DNA of 6,564 bases from Candidatus Altarchaeales archaeon (lineage in GTDB: Archaea > Altiarchaeota > Altiarchaeia > IMC4 > QMZM01), in NCBI GenBank assembly GCA_003663175.1, contig QMZM01000058.1, positions 1-6,564 of the forward strand, written 5' to 3'. The position numbers and the translations under genes were made by a program. Shown here piece after piece: positions 1 through 4,910 of the stretch (its first letter is position 1; the number at the start of each line of letters is the position of its first letter). Under the pieces are notes generated by a model. That model was not told the origin of the DNA, ran no database searches, and saw only the letters and a list, made by a program, of their open reading frames with translations.

Positions 1-147
1 ATCTCTATTCTGTGGCATTCTCTCCTTATGTGCCCCAGTTTTAACGAATTTTGCCCATTCAGGTCTCTTAAATTTTATATTTTTCTTTAGGTCCTCCGCA
101 ACCCTCTCTATTAGTTCATCCGCGGGAACCTCATAGACAGTTGCCAT
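1..147 (-). CDS. rps19e: 30S ribosomal protein S19e, N-terminal 49 residues (cut by window edge)
   Basis: The reverse strand from the ATG at 147-145 reads 49 codons without a stop to the window edge. The protein begins MATVYEVPADELIERVAEDL and continues through PEWAKFVKTGAHKER, which I recognise as the N-terminus of archaeal/eukaryotic S19e. S19e is a small-subunit protein of the 30S head with no bacterial counterpart. The start codon lies two bases after the ndk stop, so it should be the last visible gene of the same operon and be translated by coupling. No good Shine-Dalgarno is seen, only a weak GAG. The remaining residues (the family is about 150 long) are outside the window. Identity is confident; an intact 3' part cannot be checked. 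Confidence 0.9.
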   Translation of the reverse strand, partial: MATVYEVPADELIERVAEDLKKNIKFKRPEWAKFVKTGAHKERMPQNRD

Positions 148-149
148 TT

Positions 150-584
150 TTACTCATACTCTATAATTTCCTCCTCCTCAAAGAATATTGGTATCTCATA
201 ATTTGCCGCCTCCACGGAATCCGACGCATGAATTATGTTTCTATCAATTCTTAATCCGAAATCTCCCCTTATCGTACCCATCTCGGCTTCCAATGGATCA
301 GTTGCACCAACGATCTTTCTAACCAATTTTATTGCATCCTTGGAGTTTAAAAAATCTATATTCAAAACACCAACAACAACTGGAGATGAGGTTATATGCT
401 CTATCAATTCATTATAGAATGGCTTTCCCTTATGAACCGCATATAACCTCTCTGCCCTCTCTCTATTAACCCTTAAGACCTTCAACGCAGAAATCTTGAT
501 ACCCTGTCTCTCGAATCTACTGAGAATTTCACCAACAATACCTCGTTTAACGGCATGGGGTTTTATAATTATTAGGGTCTTCAT
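150..584 (-). CDS. ndk: Nucleoside-diphosphate kinase
   Basis: Transfers the gamma phosphate of ATP to NDPs through a phosphohistidine, keeping NTP and dNTP pools balanced; cytosolic and usually a hexamer. The 144-residue protein has the family length and landmarks: K8 in the IIIKPHAV strand, R89, T95, R106 in GTIRGDFG, N116, and the catalytic His119 in NIIHASDS. All match the human residues K12, R88, T94, R105, N115 and H118 in order. The region before R89 (VLNIDFLN, about 74-81) replaces the usual short acidic/glycine turn and is about five residues longer than in human NDK. The start codon overlaps the rpl24e stop as ATGA, with a purine-rich GAGG a few bases upstream, so translation is probably coupled. 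An ndk gene after rpl24e is a familiar archaeal arrangement. Confidence 0.96.
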   Translation of the reverse strand: MKTLIIIKPHAVKRGIVGEILSRFERQGIKISALKVLRVNRERAERLYAVHKGKPFYNELIEHITSSPVVVGVLNIDFLNSKDAIKLVRKIVGATDPLEAEMGTIRGDFGLRIDRNIIHASDSVEAANYEIPIFFEEEEIIEYE

Positions 585-880
585 TTTTCCTCATCTTTCT
601 TTCTTGACTTCACCCTTTTCACCCTTTTATCTTTATCCTTGATCGTTTTTACCTTCTTTTCCTTTTTTACCTTCTCCCTATCTCTGGACAATGCCCTTAT
701 CCTTATCTCCTTCTCCTTAATATATTCCCGAGTCCATCTCACCTTCCTTGGTTTCCTCTTGAGTTTTAGGAGATTCTTCTTACACTTGCTTGCGCAGAAA
801 TAAAATATCTTACCCTTCCTCGTAACAAACATGGTCCCGGTTCCGGGTTCTATGGTTCTGCCACAAAAACTGCAATTCAT
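581..880 (-). CDS. rpl24e: 50S ribosomal protein L24e with long basic C-terminal tail
   Basis: Large-subunit protein of archaea and eukaryotes. The N-terminal 50 or so residues carry the L24e zinc ribbon: C3-x2-C6 and C29-x3-C33, with the FCGRTIEPGTG turn and the FYFCASKC strand, followed by the basic RKPRKVRWT stretch. Known archaeal L24e proteins are mostly about 60-70 residues. This one has 99, because residues from about 62 onward form a tail almost entirely of Lys, Arg, Glu and Asp, coded by a purine-only-like tract with short internal repeats. The tail is probably disordered or rRNA-binding. The gene lies six bases after rps28e and its TGA overlaps the ndk ATG. No Shine-Dalgarno is seen before its start. 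The zinc ribbon makes the family call secure; the tail's role is unknown. Confidence 0.93.
   Translation of the reverse strand: MNCSFCGRTIEPGTGTMFVTRKGKIFYFCASKCKKNLLKLKRKPRKVRWTREYIKEKEIRIRALSRDREKVKKEKKVKTIKDKDKRVKRVKSRKKDEEK
609..675. repeat. Short internal repeats in the L24e tail coding region
   Basis: On the plus strand the 9-base unit ttcaccctt occurs twice in tandem (609-617, 618-626), coding part of the RVKRVK segment. The 11-base unit ttttaccttct occurs at 647-657 and 665-675, exactly 18 bases (six codons) apart, coding the two similar KVK-containing segments. Both periods are multiples of three, so growth or loss of copies keeps the reading frame. This suggests that the tail expanded by slippage or micro-duplication. 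Confidence 0.7.
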
Positions 881-886
881 TTTTTA

Positions 887-1081
887 TTACTTTGTTAGTG
901 GTCTTGCCTCTCTCTCAACTTCTCTCAGGTCGAGGATGTCGCCCAATTGCACGGGGGTTCTTACATTTCTCCTTATAACCCTGCCCTTATTCTCACCCTC
1001 AAGGATTTTGCACATTACCTGAATTACCTCTCCATAAAGACCGGTCCTTCCGATAATCTTAACAACCTCGGCAGCAACCAT
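887..1081 (-). CDS. rps28e: 30S ribosomal protein S28e
   Basis: Small-subunit protein shared by archaea and eukaryotes, located near the mRNA exit/platform region in known ribosome structures. The 64-residue sequence shows the family signature almost throughout: GRTGLYGEVIQVMCKILEG (about 11-29), then NKGRVIRRNVRTPVQLGDIL and the C-terminal REVEREAR block. The length is close to the usual 65-75. The ATG is one base after the rpl7ae stop (1083), and the gene ends in tandem in-frame stops (TAA TAA, 889-884). The L7Ae-S28e-L24e order is the classic archaeal cluster. No Shine-Dalgarno is visible (the leader reads aaaaaagtaaa), so initiation probably depends on coupling to rpl7ae. Confidence 0.96.
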   Translation of the reverse strand: MVAAEVVKIIGRTGLYGEVIQVMCKILEGENKGRVIRRNVRTPVQLGDILDLREVEREARPLTK

Positions 1082-1082
1082 T

Positions 1083-1442
1083 TTACTTTTTTATCTTCTT
1101 CAACGCTGTTATAACCTCCTCTAACAGTTCCTTTGCCTTCCCCTCTTCGATTATGCATGCCGATGCGGCTGGAACATGTATGCCTGAGGATTCTCCAATT
1201 TCTGCCTTTGGAGCATATATATATGGAATCTTTTTTTCTTCACATAACATCGGCAAATGCATGACGATCTCTTCCGGCTTGACATCATTACCTATTAAAA
1301 CCAACTTTGCATTTCCACGCTCAACGGCCTTCGTTACCTCGTTTGTTCCCTTCCTTATCCTCCCGGTATCGCGTGCGATCTCCAATACCTCCAATGCCTT
1401 TTCCTCCAATTCCTTCGGAACATCAAATTTTATATATGTCAT
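1083..1442 (-). CDS. rpl7ae: Ribosomal protein L7Ae, kink-turn RNA-binding protein
   Basis: L7Ae is a 50S protein that also binds kink-turns and kink-loops in box C/D and H/ACA guide RNPs and in archaeal RNase P. The 119-residue protein has the full family core: IRKGTNEVTKAVERG (about 29-43), whose G32-T33-N34-E35 and K38 line the k-turn binding surface, then LVLIGNDVKPEEIVMHLPMLCEEK and the variable selectivity loop before IHVPAASACII. The start at 1442 gives the family N-terminus and has the best Shine-Dalgarno in the window (GGAGGGG, four bases before the ATG), as expected for the first gene of a highly expressed operon. It leads rps28e, rpl24e, ndk and rps19e. Autorepression through a leader k-turn is known for some archaeal L7Ae genes, but I could not find a convincing k-turn here. 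Confidence 0.97.
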   Translation of the reverse strand: MTYIKFDVPKELEEKALEVLEIARDTGRIRKGTNEVTKAVERGNAKLVLIGNDVKPEEIVMHLPMLCEEKKIPYIYAPKAEIGESSGIHVPAASACIIEEGKAKELLEEVITALKKIKK

Positions 1443-1446
1443 TTTT

Positions 1447-1453
1447 CCCCTCC
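1447..1453 (-). promoter_or_regulatory. Strong Shine-Dalgarno for rpl7ae
   Basis: The minus strand reads GGAGGGG followed by four A residues and the ATG at 1442. It is the only strong Shine-Dalgarno among the genes here. It fixes the rpl7ae start and implies a transcript with a 5' leader, unlike the apparently leaderless genes elsewhere in the window. Confidence 0.8.
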
Positions 1454-1475
1454 AATTTACTAATTATCATCGGTT

Positions 1476-1500
1476 GAATTTAAGATTTGGAATTTAAGAT
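1476..1500. repeat. 11-base direct repeat pair, 3-base spacer, upstream of rpl7ae
   Basis: gaatttaagat occurs at 1476-1486 and again at 1490-1500, separated by ttg. On the minus strand each copy reads ATCTTAAATTC. The TTAAAT core is TATA-like and sits about 39 and 53 bases before the rpl7ae ATG, so one or both copies could be the operon promoter. The repeat may equally be a duplicated protein-binding site or simple DNA duplication. No consensus is strong enough to choose. Confidence 0.6.
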
Positions 1501-1522
1501 TAATAAATTACTAATAAATTAC
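1501..1522. repeat. 11-base perfect tandem duplication spanning the gltX stop
   Basis: taataaattac is repeated back to back (1501-1511, 1512-1522). The second copy contains the reverse complement of the gltX stop codon (1519-1521). On the minus strand this gives a T-rich GTAATTTATTA doublet right after gltX, which may help terminate gltX transcription or contribute TATA-like sequence to the rpl7ae operon. It abuts the separate gaatttaagat repeat pair. Confidence 0.65.
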
Positions 1523-3186
1523 CTATGTGCAAAATAAAATACGAGCACATTATCCCTTTCATCGAGTTTCGAAAATCCAAATCTCTCAAATTGGACGATA
1601 TCGCCAACTCTGAGAGAATTGCATAATGGCTCAAGGTAGCCCCTAATTATTTTTGTTGGCATTACAACCTTCCCCTCAATATAATCCTGAACCCACTGAA
1701 CCTTCTTTGCTTTTAGATTCTTTTCCTCGAGTTTTTTCGCTATAATTTCTTTATCAATCTCCTCAATCCTTATATTGAATAGATTCATAAGTCTTATTTC
1801 ATCTCCTTCCTTTAATTCATTTGCGTCGTCCCCCGGGATGAAGAGTTCGATCTCATCTCTTCCATTATCCCGAATGTGGAATTCTCTGTAGCCCCTTTCA
1901 CGGAAACTGGGATGTAATGGAATCCTTATGCTCAGAGATTTTGCGTTCTTCACAATAATCTTCCTCGGGTTTGGAACGAAGAAGTAGCGATTTGCTATTG
2001 GATCGAGAACCTTTCTATTCTCCGCAAATAAATTCTCCATAGAGATTGATATATCATTCTCATTAATTCCAAGGCTTATAATTAAATTTCTTATTGCCTC
2101 TGCGGAGATTCCCCTTCTTCTCAATGCCAGTAATGTTGGAATTCTTGGGTCATCCCAACCAAAGTATTTTCCATTTTCTATGTCTTTCTTTAATTTACTC
2201 GTACTGAATTTACCAAATTCCTTGATTTTTATCCTACCCCAATGTAATGTTACCGGATATTCCCATCCAAGATATTCGTAGATAAATCTCTGTCTCTTCT
2301 CAGAATCCATCAGGTCCTTACCCCTTATAATGTGAGTTATTCCAAGAATATGATCTTCAATCGCAGATTCAAAATCAAGTGTTGGCCAAACAATAAATCT
2401 GTCCTTAACCCTTGGATGTTCTTCCTTTATTATCCTGAATGCGACCCAATCCCTCAGTGCCGGGTCCTTATGTTTCATATCAGTTTTTATTCGAAGAACG
2501 CACTCACCTTCCTCGTATTTATTTGAGAGCATGTTATTCCACAATTCAAGATTTTTTTCTATAGATCGATTTCTATCTTGGCACTCTATCTTTTTGTCCT
2601 TTAAACTCTTAAATCTCTCCCGAGAGCAAAAGCAGACATATGCCTTTCCCAACTTAATTAATTTCTCTGCGTATCTATAGTAGATGGGAATTCTATCAGA
2701 CGCATAATAAACCTCGTCCGGTTTTGCTCCCAACCATTTACAGTCCTCCAAATACCATTCATATGCCCGAGGCATTGGCTTCTTTGTCTTTGGGTCTGTG
2801 TCATCAAATCTCAGGATAAATCTTCCATTATATTTCCTTGCCAATTCATAATTCACAACTATGCCTCTTGCAGAGCCAAGTGTTGCAGGACCATTTGGAT
2901 TGGGGGCAAATCTCATAACAACATTTCTCACCCTTCTCGGTAGTTTCAATTCCAATTTTCTTTTCCTCCCCTTCCTCCTCTTTTCATACAATTTTAAGTC
3001 TTCCTCTCCCAGATCATTAACCTCCTTAACCACCGCCCTGATCCTTTCGATAAGATTTTGAATATCCGCCCTCTCCTCCGGAAATTCGGCCAGTACCTTT
3101 CCAATAATTGCCTTTTCCGATGCCTTCCCATATCTCAGTCTGTTCTCTATCGCGTGTCTTCTTATACTATCCTCTATAGACATCAT
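1519..3186 (-). CDS. gltX: Glutamyl-tRNA synthetase, archaeal type
   Basis: Charges tRNA-Glu. Archaeal enzymes of this type are generally non-discriminating and also make Glu-tRNA-Gln for GatDE. The protein has 555 residues, normal for the family. An N-terminal helical extension (about 1-85) ends in a basic KRRKGRKRKLELKLPRR stretch. The class I Rossmann catalytic domain follows, with RFAPNPNGPATLGSARG (92-108), RFDDTDP (126-132), DWVAFRI (246-252) and a KMSKS-like FSTSK (327-331). The C-terminal part (about 400-555) is the beta-barrel anticodon-binding region shared with GlnRS. Cysteines C185, C187 and C202 may bind zinc. HIGH is TLGS here, a variant I recall from euryarchaeal GluRS. The start is one of two adjacent ATGs (3186 or 3183); neither has a good Shine-Dalgarno. 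The gene probably forms its own transcript. Confidence 0.96.
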   Translation of the reverse strand: MMSIEDSIRRHAIENRLRYGKASEKAIIGKVLAEFPEERADIQNLIERIRAVVKEVNDLGEEDLKLYEKRRKGRKRKLELKLPRRVRNVVMRFAPNPNGPATLGSARGIVVNYELARKYNGRFILRFDDTDPKTKKPMPRAYEWYLEDCKWLGAKPDEVYYASDRIPIYYRYAEKLIKLGKAYVCFCSRERFKSLKDKKIECQDRNRSIEKNLELWNNMLSNKYEEGECVLRIKTDMKHKDPALRDWVAFRIIKEEHPRVKDRFIVWPTLDFESAIEDHILGITHIIRGKDLMDSEKRQRFIYEYLGWEYPVTLHWGRIKIKEFGKFSTSKLKKDIENGKYFGWDDPRIPTLLALRRRGISAEAIRNLIISLGINENDISISMENLFAENRKVLDPIANRYFFVPNPRKIIVKNAKSLSIRIPLHPSFRERGYREFHIRDNGRDEIELFIPGDDANELKEGDEIRLMNLFNIRIEEIDKEIIAKKLEEKNLKAKKVQWVQDYIEGKVVMPTKIIRGYLEPLCNSLRVGDIVQFERFGFSKLDERDNVLVFYFAHR

Positions 3187-3196
3187 CCATTGACAT
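3167..3196 (-). other. Nine-codon ORF overlapping the gltX start
   Basis: From the ATG at 3196 the minus strand reads MSMDDVYRG and then TAG at 3169-3167, out of frame with gltX and covering both candidate gltX start codons. A second in-frame ATG lies at 3190. If transcription starts upstream of 3196 this could act as a small upstream ORF; if gltX is leaderless it is not in the message. It may be pure chance, so it is recorded as a possible element, not as a gene. Confidence 0.25.
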
Positions 3197-3209
3197 TTTA
3201 TTTTGTTTC

Positions 3210-3220
3210 AAATTTAAATT
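3210..3220 (-). promoter_or_regulatory. Likely TATA box of gltX (leaderless spacing)
   Basis: The minus strand reads AATTTAAATTT, lying about 24-34 bases before the first gltX ATG (3186). This is the spacing expected of an archaeal TATA box when transcription starts at the start codon, and it fits the lack of a Shine-Dalgarno. The box is preceded by A-rich sequence compatible with a BRE. A second TATA-like site (TTTATACTT on the minus strand, plus 3236-3244) would give a leader of about 30 bases. Confidence 0.5.
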
Positions 3221-3338
3221 TTAATTTGCTAATTAAGTATAAATCTGTGCAGAATTAAGTGAGATATGTATCTACATTCCCTTGCTTCATGATTTCTGGT
3301 TTTCCCGATCAGCACCAAGTATACTAATAGCCAACCGT

Positions 3339-3352
3339 TGATTTATTAATCA
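3339..3352. promoter_or_regulatory. 14-base dyad upstream of the arfC-like promoter
   Basis: TGATT-TATT-AATCA is a perfect inverted repeat with 5-base arms. It lies seven bases upstream of the TATA-like box at 3359-3367, a position typical of an activator or of an operator overlapping the BRE. The regulator is unknown. AT-rich dyads this short arise by chance, so confidence is limited. Confidence 0.3.
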
Positions 3353-3358
3353 CCAATC

Positions 3359-3367
3359 GTATTATAT
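3359..3367 (+). promoter_or_regulatory. Possible TATA box of the RibD-like reductase gene
   Basis: GTATTATAT is the most TATA-like sequence before the gene. A start about 25 bases downstream would fall near 3389, giving a leader of roughly 18 bases that begins with the dyad at 3389-3402. No Shine-Dalgarno precedes the ATG at 3408. Confidence 0.4.
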
Positions 3368-3388
3368 CTTGAATCTTGCACACCCAAT

Positions 3389-3402
3389 TTGGGATTTCCC
3401 AA
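3389..3402. promoter_or_regulatory. Perfect TTGGGA-TT-TCCCAA dyad before the reductase start
   Basis: This inverted repeat has 6-base arms and a 2-base centre, ends five bases before the ATG at 3408, and is G/C-richer than the DNA around it. It sits where transcription would be predicted to start, so a repressor bound there could block initiation. As RNA it could form a 5-bp stem closed by an ATTT loop near the start codon. In some euryarchaea riboflavin genes are controlled by the RbkR repressor, but I cannot match this dyad to a known RbkR site. Confidence 0.4.
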
Positions 3403-3407
3403 TAGAA

Positions 3408-4022
3408 ATGCGCCCATATGTAATATTCAATTCGACCATCACATTGGATGGCAGAATTGCCAATAAAGAATCAAGGATTATGAGCAGATTGGAAAAGAAT
3501 AGAATCCATGAGTTAAGAGAAACTGTAGATGCAATAATGGTTGATGTGGAAACAATAATAAATGAGAATCCATTGCTTGATGTGAGAAGGGGACACGAGC
3601 CTTATAGAGTTATTACCGATCCAAAGGCGGAGATTCCGCTAAATGCAAGGGTCTTTGAGAGCGATGGTAAAAAGATCGTATTTGTATCTTCTGAGGCACC
3701 TGGAAAGAAGATAGAGAAATTGCAAAAGATCGAGGATATGGAAGTAATAAGGATCGGAAAATTCACAGTAAATCTTCCAGATTTGCTAAGCAAATTGAGT
3801 GCAAAGGGAATAAAGAGGGTATTGGTTGAGGGTTATGGAAGCCTGCCATTCAGAATGCTAAATGAAAATCTAATTGATGAAATTTATATCTCAATATCCC
3901 CGATTCTTTGTAAGGGAAGACGGCTATTTGAGAGAGATTTCGATAATGAGATAGAACTAGAGCTCGAGGGAATATTGCAATATGGTAATCAAGTTGTATT
4001 ACACTACACCGTAAAAAGGTAG
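3408..4022 (+). CDS. RibD_C-family reductase, probable archaeal riboflavin-pathway (ArfC-like) enzyme
   Basis: Archaeal members of this family use NAD(P)H to reduce 2,5-diamino-6-ribosylamino-pyrimidinone 5'-phosphate to the ribitylamino form in riboflavin synthesis. I start at the ATG at 3408, giving 204 residues beginning MRPYVIFNSTITLDGRIA, which matches the family N-terminus. The in-frame TTG at 3369 would add 13 unrelated residues. Visible landmarks are STITLDG (9-15), H34-x2-R37, VDAIMV (40-45), the central PLNARVF (77-83) and GIKRVLVEGYGSL (134-146). No deaminase domain is present, as usual in archaea. The motif seen in M. jannaschii RED as MVGIGTVLKDDPRLT reads MVDVETIINENPLLD here, and EGGGTL reads EGYGSL, so substrate or cofactor handling may differ. 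It diverges from gltX and converges with dapF. The fold is secure, the exact substrate less so. Confidence 0.8.
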   Translation: MRPYVIFNSTITLDGRIANKESRIMSRLEKNRIHELRETVDAIMVDVETIINENPLLDVRRGHEPYRVITDPKAEIPLNARVFESDGKKIVFVSSEAPGKKIEKLQKIEDMEVIRIGKFTVNLPDLLSKLSAKGIKRVLVEGYGSLPFRMLNENLIDEIYISISPILCKGRRLFERDFDNEIELELEGILQYGNQVVLHYTVKR

Positions 4023-4029
4023 ATTCTAC
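4019..4029. other. Palindrome containing both convergent stop codons
   Basis: GTAGA-T-TCTAC is an exact inverted repeat. Its left arm holds the TAG of the plus-strand reductase (4020-4022) and its right arm the TAG of minus-strand dapF (4028-4026), leaving only three bases between the genes. On the minus strand it is followed by CTTTTT (plus 4013-4018), so it might help end the dapF transcript. The one-base centre makes the RNA hairpin weak, so a terminator role is uncertain. Confidence 0.35.
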
Positions 4030-4904
4030 ATAAAATTGTGCGACAATACACCCTCAAATACAAAAACGGCACCTCCAATGAGATAAACCCCGGAAATTTC
4101 CCCATTCCTCGTTTCTAATTCAACCCTCAGCTCTCCACCCCTCGTATGGAATTTAATCTTCTTCTCTGATGTGAGATTATTCAAAAATGAAGCGACTGCA
4201 GATGCGCATATACCACTCCCACACGCCAGCGTCTCGTCTTCTACTCCCCTCTCGTAACTCCTTATCTTAAATTCATTCTCCCGAATCCTCTGAACAAAAT
4301 GAACATTTATGCCATTTGGAAACAATTCCTCATAGAATCTAATTTTTCTTCCGATATCTGCCACATCTATTCTTTCAATATCATCGAAAAATAGAACCGC
4401 GTGAGGATTCCCGATGCTAACTGCGGTTATTCTGTAGGTCTTGCCGTCAATTTCAATTGGCTCATTTATAAATTCCTCTTCCGAATTTCCAGACACCGGA
4501 ATTTCCCCCCTCTTTAGTCTCGGAACACCCATATTCACCCTCACTTCTTTAACTTTATTATTCTCTATAAATAATTCTGCCCTGATCAAGCCGGATAATG
4601 TTTCTATGTCAATTATTCTCTTTTTAACAATCCCCCTCTCATATAAATATCTTGAAAAACATCTGATTCCATTGCCACACATCTCTGCCTTAGAACCGTC
4701 TGGATTATAGAATGAGAACTTTGCATCATATCTCTCTGAATCTTGGATAAAGATAACTCCATCTGCACCAACACCGAGGTGCCTGTCTGCAATCTTGGAG
4801 ACAAATTCTGGCTTCCTCTCTTCTGGAATTATAATCCCTGAGAATTCATCTATTAGAATAAAATCGTTTCCAGAGCCGTGCATCTTTGTAAATTTGACCC
4901 TCAT
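4026..4904 (-). CDS. dapF: Diaminopimelate epimerase
   Basis: Interconverts LL- and meso-diaminopimelate, the step before DAP decarboxylase in lysine synthesis; cofactor-free and cytosolic. The 292-residue protein has both pseudo-symmetric halves and both catalytic cysteines. Cys76 is in AEMCGNGIRC, Cys228 is in DETLACGSGICAS. Also seen are the N-terminal KMHGSGNDF (7-15), DRHLGVGADG (40-49), SIGNPHAV (163-170) and the YERGVEDET block. Length and spacing are normal, with no sign of damage. The start (ATG 4904-4902) lies six bases after the stop of the ACT-domain gene, with no clear Shine-Dalgarno, so the two should share a transcript from the divergent promoter near 5577-5610. No other DAP-pathway gene lies in the window. 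Confidence 0.97.
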   Translation of the reverse strand: MRVKFTKMHGSGNDFILIDEFSGIIIPEERKPEFVSKIADRHLGVGADGVIFIQDSERYDAKFSFYNPDGSKAEMCGNGIRCFSRYLYERGIVKKRIIDIETLSGLIRAELFIENNKVKEVRVNMGVPRLKRGEIPVSGNSEEEFINEPIEIDGKTYRITAVSIGNPHAVLFFDDIERIDVADIGRKIRFYEELFPNGINVHFVQRIRENEFKIRSYERGVEDETLACGSGICASAVASFLNNLTSEKKIKFHTRGGELRVELETRNGEISGVYLIGGAVFVFEGVLSHNFM

Positions 4905-4910
4905 TCTAAT

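Noticed and set aside
1153..1497. Plus-strand ORF of 114 codons opposite rpl7ae, and similar long antisense frames opposite dapF, the ACT gene and map
   Set aside because: They mirror codon bias of the real genes on the other strand, and their products match no family I know.
1440..1522. Kink-turn in the rpl7ae leader for L7Ae autorepression
   Set aside because: The minus-strand leader contains CGATGA, one base off a C box, but there is no CTGA partner or GA-bearing opposite strand, and only a 4-bp closing stem could be drawn.
3197..3338. tRNA, FMN riboswitch or small gene in the gltX-reductase spacer
   Set aside because: No cloverleaf, no FMN-element conserved blocks and no ORF with a credible start. 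Only promoter-like sequence, a short AGATA-TG-TATCT repeat (3262-3273) and a repeated AATTAAGT (3231-3238, 3253-3260) are seen.
3369..3407. TTG start at 3369 adding 13 residues to the RibD-like reductase
   Set aside because: The family N-terminus begins right at the ATG at 3408 (RPYVIFNSTITLDG). The extra residues match nothing, and the region holds the likely promoter and a dyad.
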